From positions 1 through 13,850 of the forward strand of contig JANTGL010000037.1 of NCBI GenBank assembly GCA_024762915.1: a stretch of DNA of 13,850 bases, written 5' to 3'. The notes beneath the pieces are model-generated. The model made no database searches. It was not told the DNA's origin and was given only the letters and a program-made list of their open reading frames with translations. Positions 13,007-13,850 of this stretch are shown here, piece after piece. How positions within the stretch are numbered: position 1 is the first letter of the stretch; the number at the start of each line of letters is the position of its first letter. The stretch is from Bacteroidales bacterium (lineage in GTDB: Bacteria > Bacteroidota > Bacteroidia > Bacteroidales > JAADGE01). Made by a program: the position numbers and the translations under genes.

Positions 13007-13850
13007 TTATGTCGTTAAATCATATTCTTTTAATTTCCTGTACAAAGTTCGTTCCGAAATGCCCAATTCTTCGGCAGCATATTTCCTTTTTCCTTTATAT
13101 TTTTCCAATGCTTTTTTAATTAATTCGATTTCTTTGTCTTTTAATGACAATGATTCTTCAATTACTTCTTCCGTATCTTCAATAAAAGATTTATTCCCTG
13201 CAAATTTATTTTTTTCATTTACATTATCGATAATATTTTCAGAATTTGATATAAAATCCGTTTGATGAATATTATTTGTCGATTTTTCATAAACTTTTGA
13301 AGGAACATTCACACTTCCGTTATTTTGTTTTGTCACACCTTGAATAATTGATTTCATTTCATTAATTTCATTTCGCATATCAAAAAGAATTTTATATAAA
13401 ATTTCTCTTTCTGTTGCAAAATCTTCTTTATTAATTGAATCTCCGTATATTACCGGTAAATTATGAATTTCATCAGGTAAATATTTTTTTAATGTTTCTG
13501 TATCAACCGATCTTTCTTGCTCTATAACCGAAATTTGTTCGGTAACATTTTTTAATTGTCTGACATTTCCTTTCCAAGGGTAATTCTCAAGAAGTAAAAC
13601 AGCATTTTCTTTCAACCGAATGGGAGGCATTCGATATTTTTCAGAAAAATCTTGCGCAAATTTCCTGAATATCAAATGAATATCTTCTTTTCGATTTCGA
13701 AGAGGCGGAATATTGATCGGAACAGTATTTAATCGATAATATAAATCTTCTCGGAATTTTCCGTTTTGTATGGCTTTTAATAAATTAACATTTGTAGCTG
13801 CAATAACGCGTACATTTGTTTTCATTACCTGTGAAGAACCGACTTTAATA
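13007..13850 (-). CDS. Sigma-54-dependent Fis-family transcriptional activator (partial, 5' end outside window)
   Basis: The frame is open to the right edge, so the ATG at 13825 is internal and not the start: the upstream codons read IKVGSSQV and run directly into MKTNVRVIAATN. What is visible is the end of the AAA+ sigma-54 activation domain, with the Sensor I-like R-V-I-A-A-T-N, the arginine-finger region FREDLYYRLN, the V-P-I-N-I-P-P-L-R-N-R-K-E-D-I segment, and the WKGNVRQLKN motif. A roughly 100-residue linker follows, then a Fis-type helix-turn-helix at the C-terminus (KRKYAAEELGISERTLYRKLKEY). Such proteins remodel sigma-54 RNA polymerase with ATP. The GAFTGA loop and any sensor domain lie beyond the window. 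It is probably the first gene of the unit with lptE and secG. The family call is firm. Confidence 0.93.
   Translation of the reverse strand, partial: IKVGSSQVMKTNVRVIAATNVNLLKAIQNGKFREDLYYRLNTVPINIPPLRNRKEDIHLIFRKFAQDFSEKYRMPPIRLKENAVLLLENYPWKGNVRQLKNVTEQISVIEQERSVDTETLKKYLPDEIHNLPVIYGDSINKEDFATEREILYKILFDMRNEINEMKSIIQGVTKQNNGSVNVPSKVYEKSTNNIHQTDFISNSENIIDNVNEKNKFAGNKSFIEDTEEVIEESLSLKDKEIELIKKALEKYKGKRKYAAEELGISERTLYRKLKEYDLTT

Noticed and set aside
13059..13265. Plus-strand frame of 68 codons.
   Set aside because: It is antisense to the Fis-type end of the sigma-54 regulator and has no support.
13007..13825. ATG at 13825 as the start of the sigma-54 regulator.
   Set aside because: The frame stays open to the window edge, and the codons before it fit the AAA+ domain, so the true start is outside.

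Overview
The window looks like a chromosomal segment of a low-GC Bacteroidota species, probably an uncultured Bacteroidales/Marinilabiliales-type bacterium. The reasons are: a divergent type IX secretion (T9SS) C-terminal domain; an ECF sigma/anti-sigma pair followed by outer-membrane genes; Bacteroidota-style TAnnTTTG (-7) promoter motifs; and the gene order sigma-54 regulator, LptE, TPR protein, SecG, GroEL. Nearly every gene lies on the minus strand. Only one small lipoprotein gene lies on the plus strand.

Read in the minus direction, the window opens (13850 to 9597) with a probable four-gene unit: a sigma-54 activator cut by the window edge, the LPS-assembly lipoprotein LptE, an 819-residue very charged protein with a terminal TPR-like motif, and SecG. 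A strong hairpin/T-run terminator closes this unit. A full-length groEL (9321-7681) follows with its own leader and terminator. No groES lies in front of groEL, where related genomes usually have one.

The next block (7484-2948) is a tight five-gene unit: an ECF sigma factor, a single-pass membrane protein that is probably its anti-sigma factor, an outer-membrane beta-barrel protein with Asp-Thr repeats, a secreted two-domain protein with a T9SS-like tail, and a periplasmic OmpA-domain protein. A perfect hairpin terminator ends it. This looks like a self-contained envelope-sensing and remodelling module and is the best candidate here for an uncharacterised system.

Below it, a DUF3108 exported protein (2838-2056) converges with, and overlaps by 11 bp, a small lipocalin-like lipoprotein gene on the plus strand (1668-2066). 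A 168-bp imperfect palindrome (1399-1566) with MITE-like ends lies between that lipoprotein and the minus-strand pair at the left edge. Its two arms carry outward-facing -7-like motifs. The left-edge pair is a coiled-coil protein (1371-682) and an overlapping, truncated Omp85/POTRA protein (695-1). No tRNA, rRNA, CRISPR array or intact insertion sequence was seen. All assignments come from reading the sequence and from memory of protein families; no database search was run.
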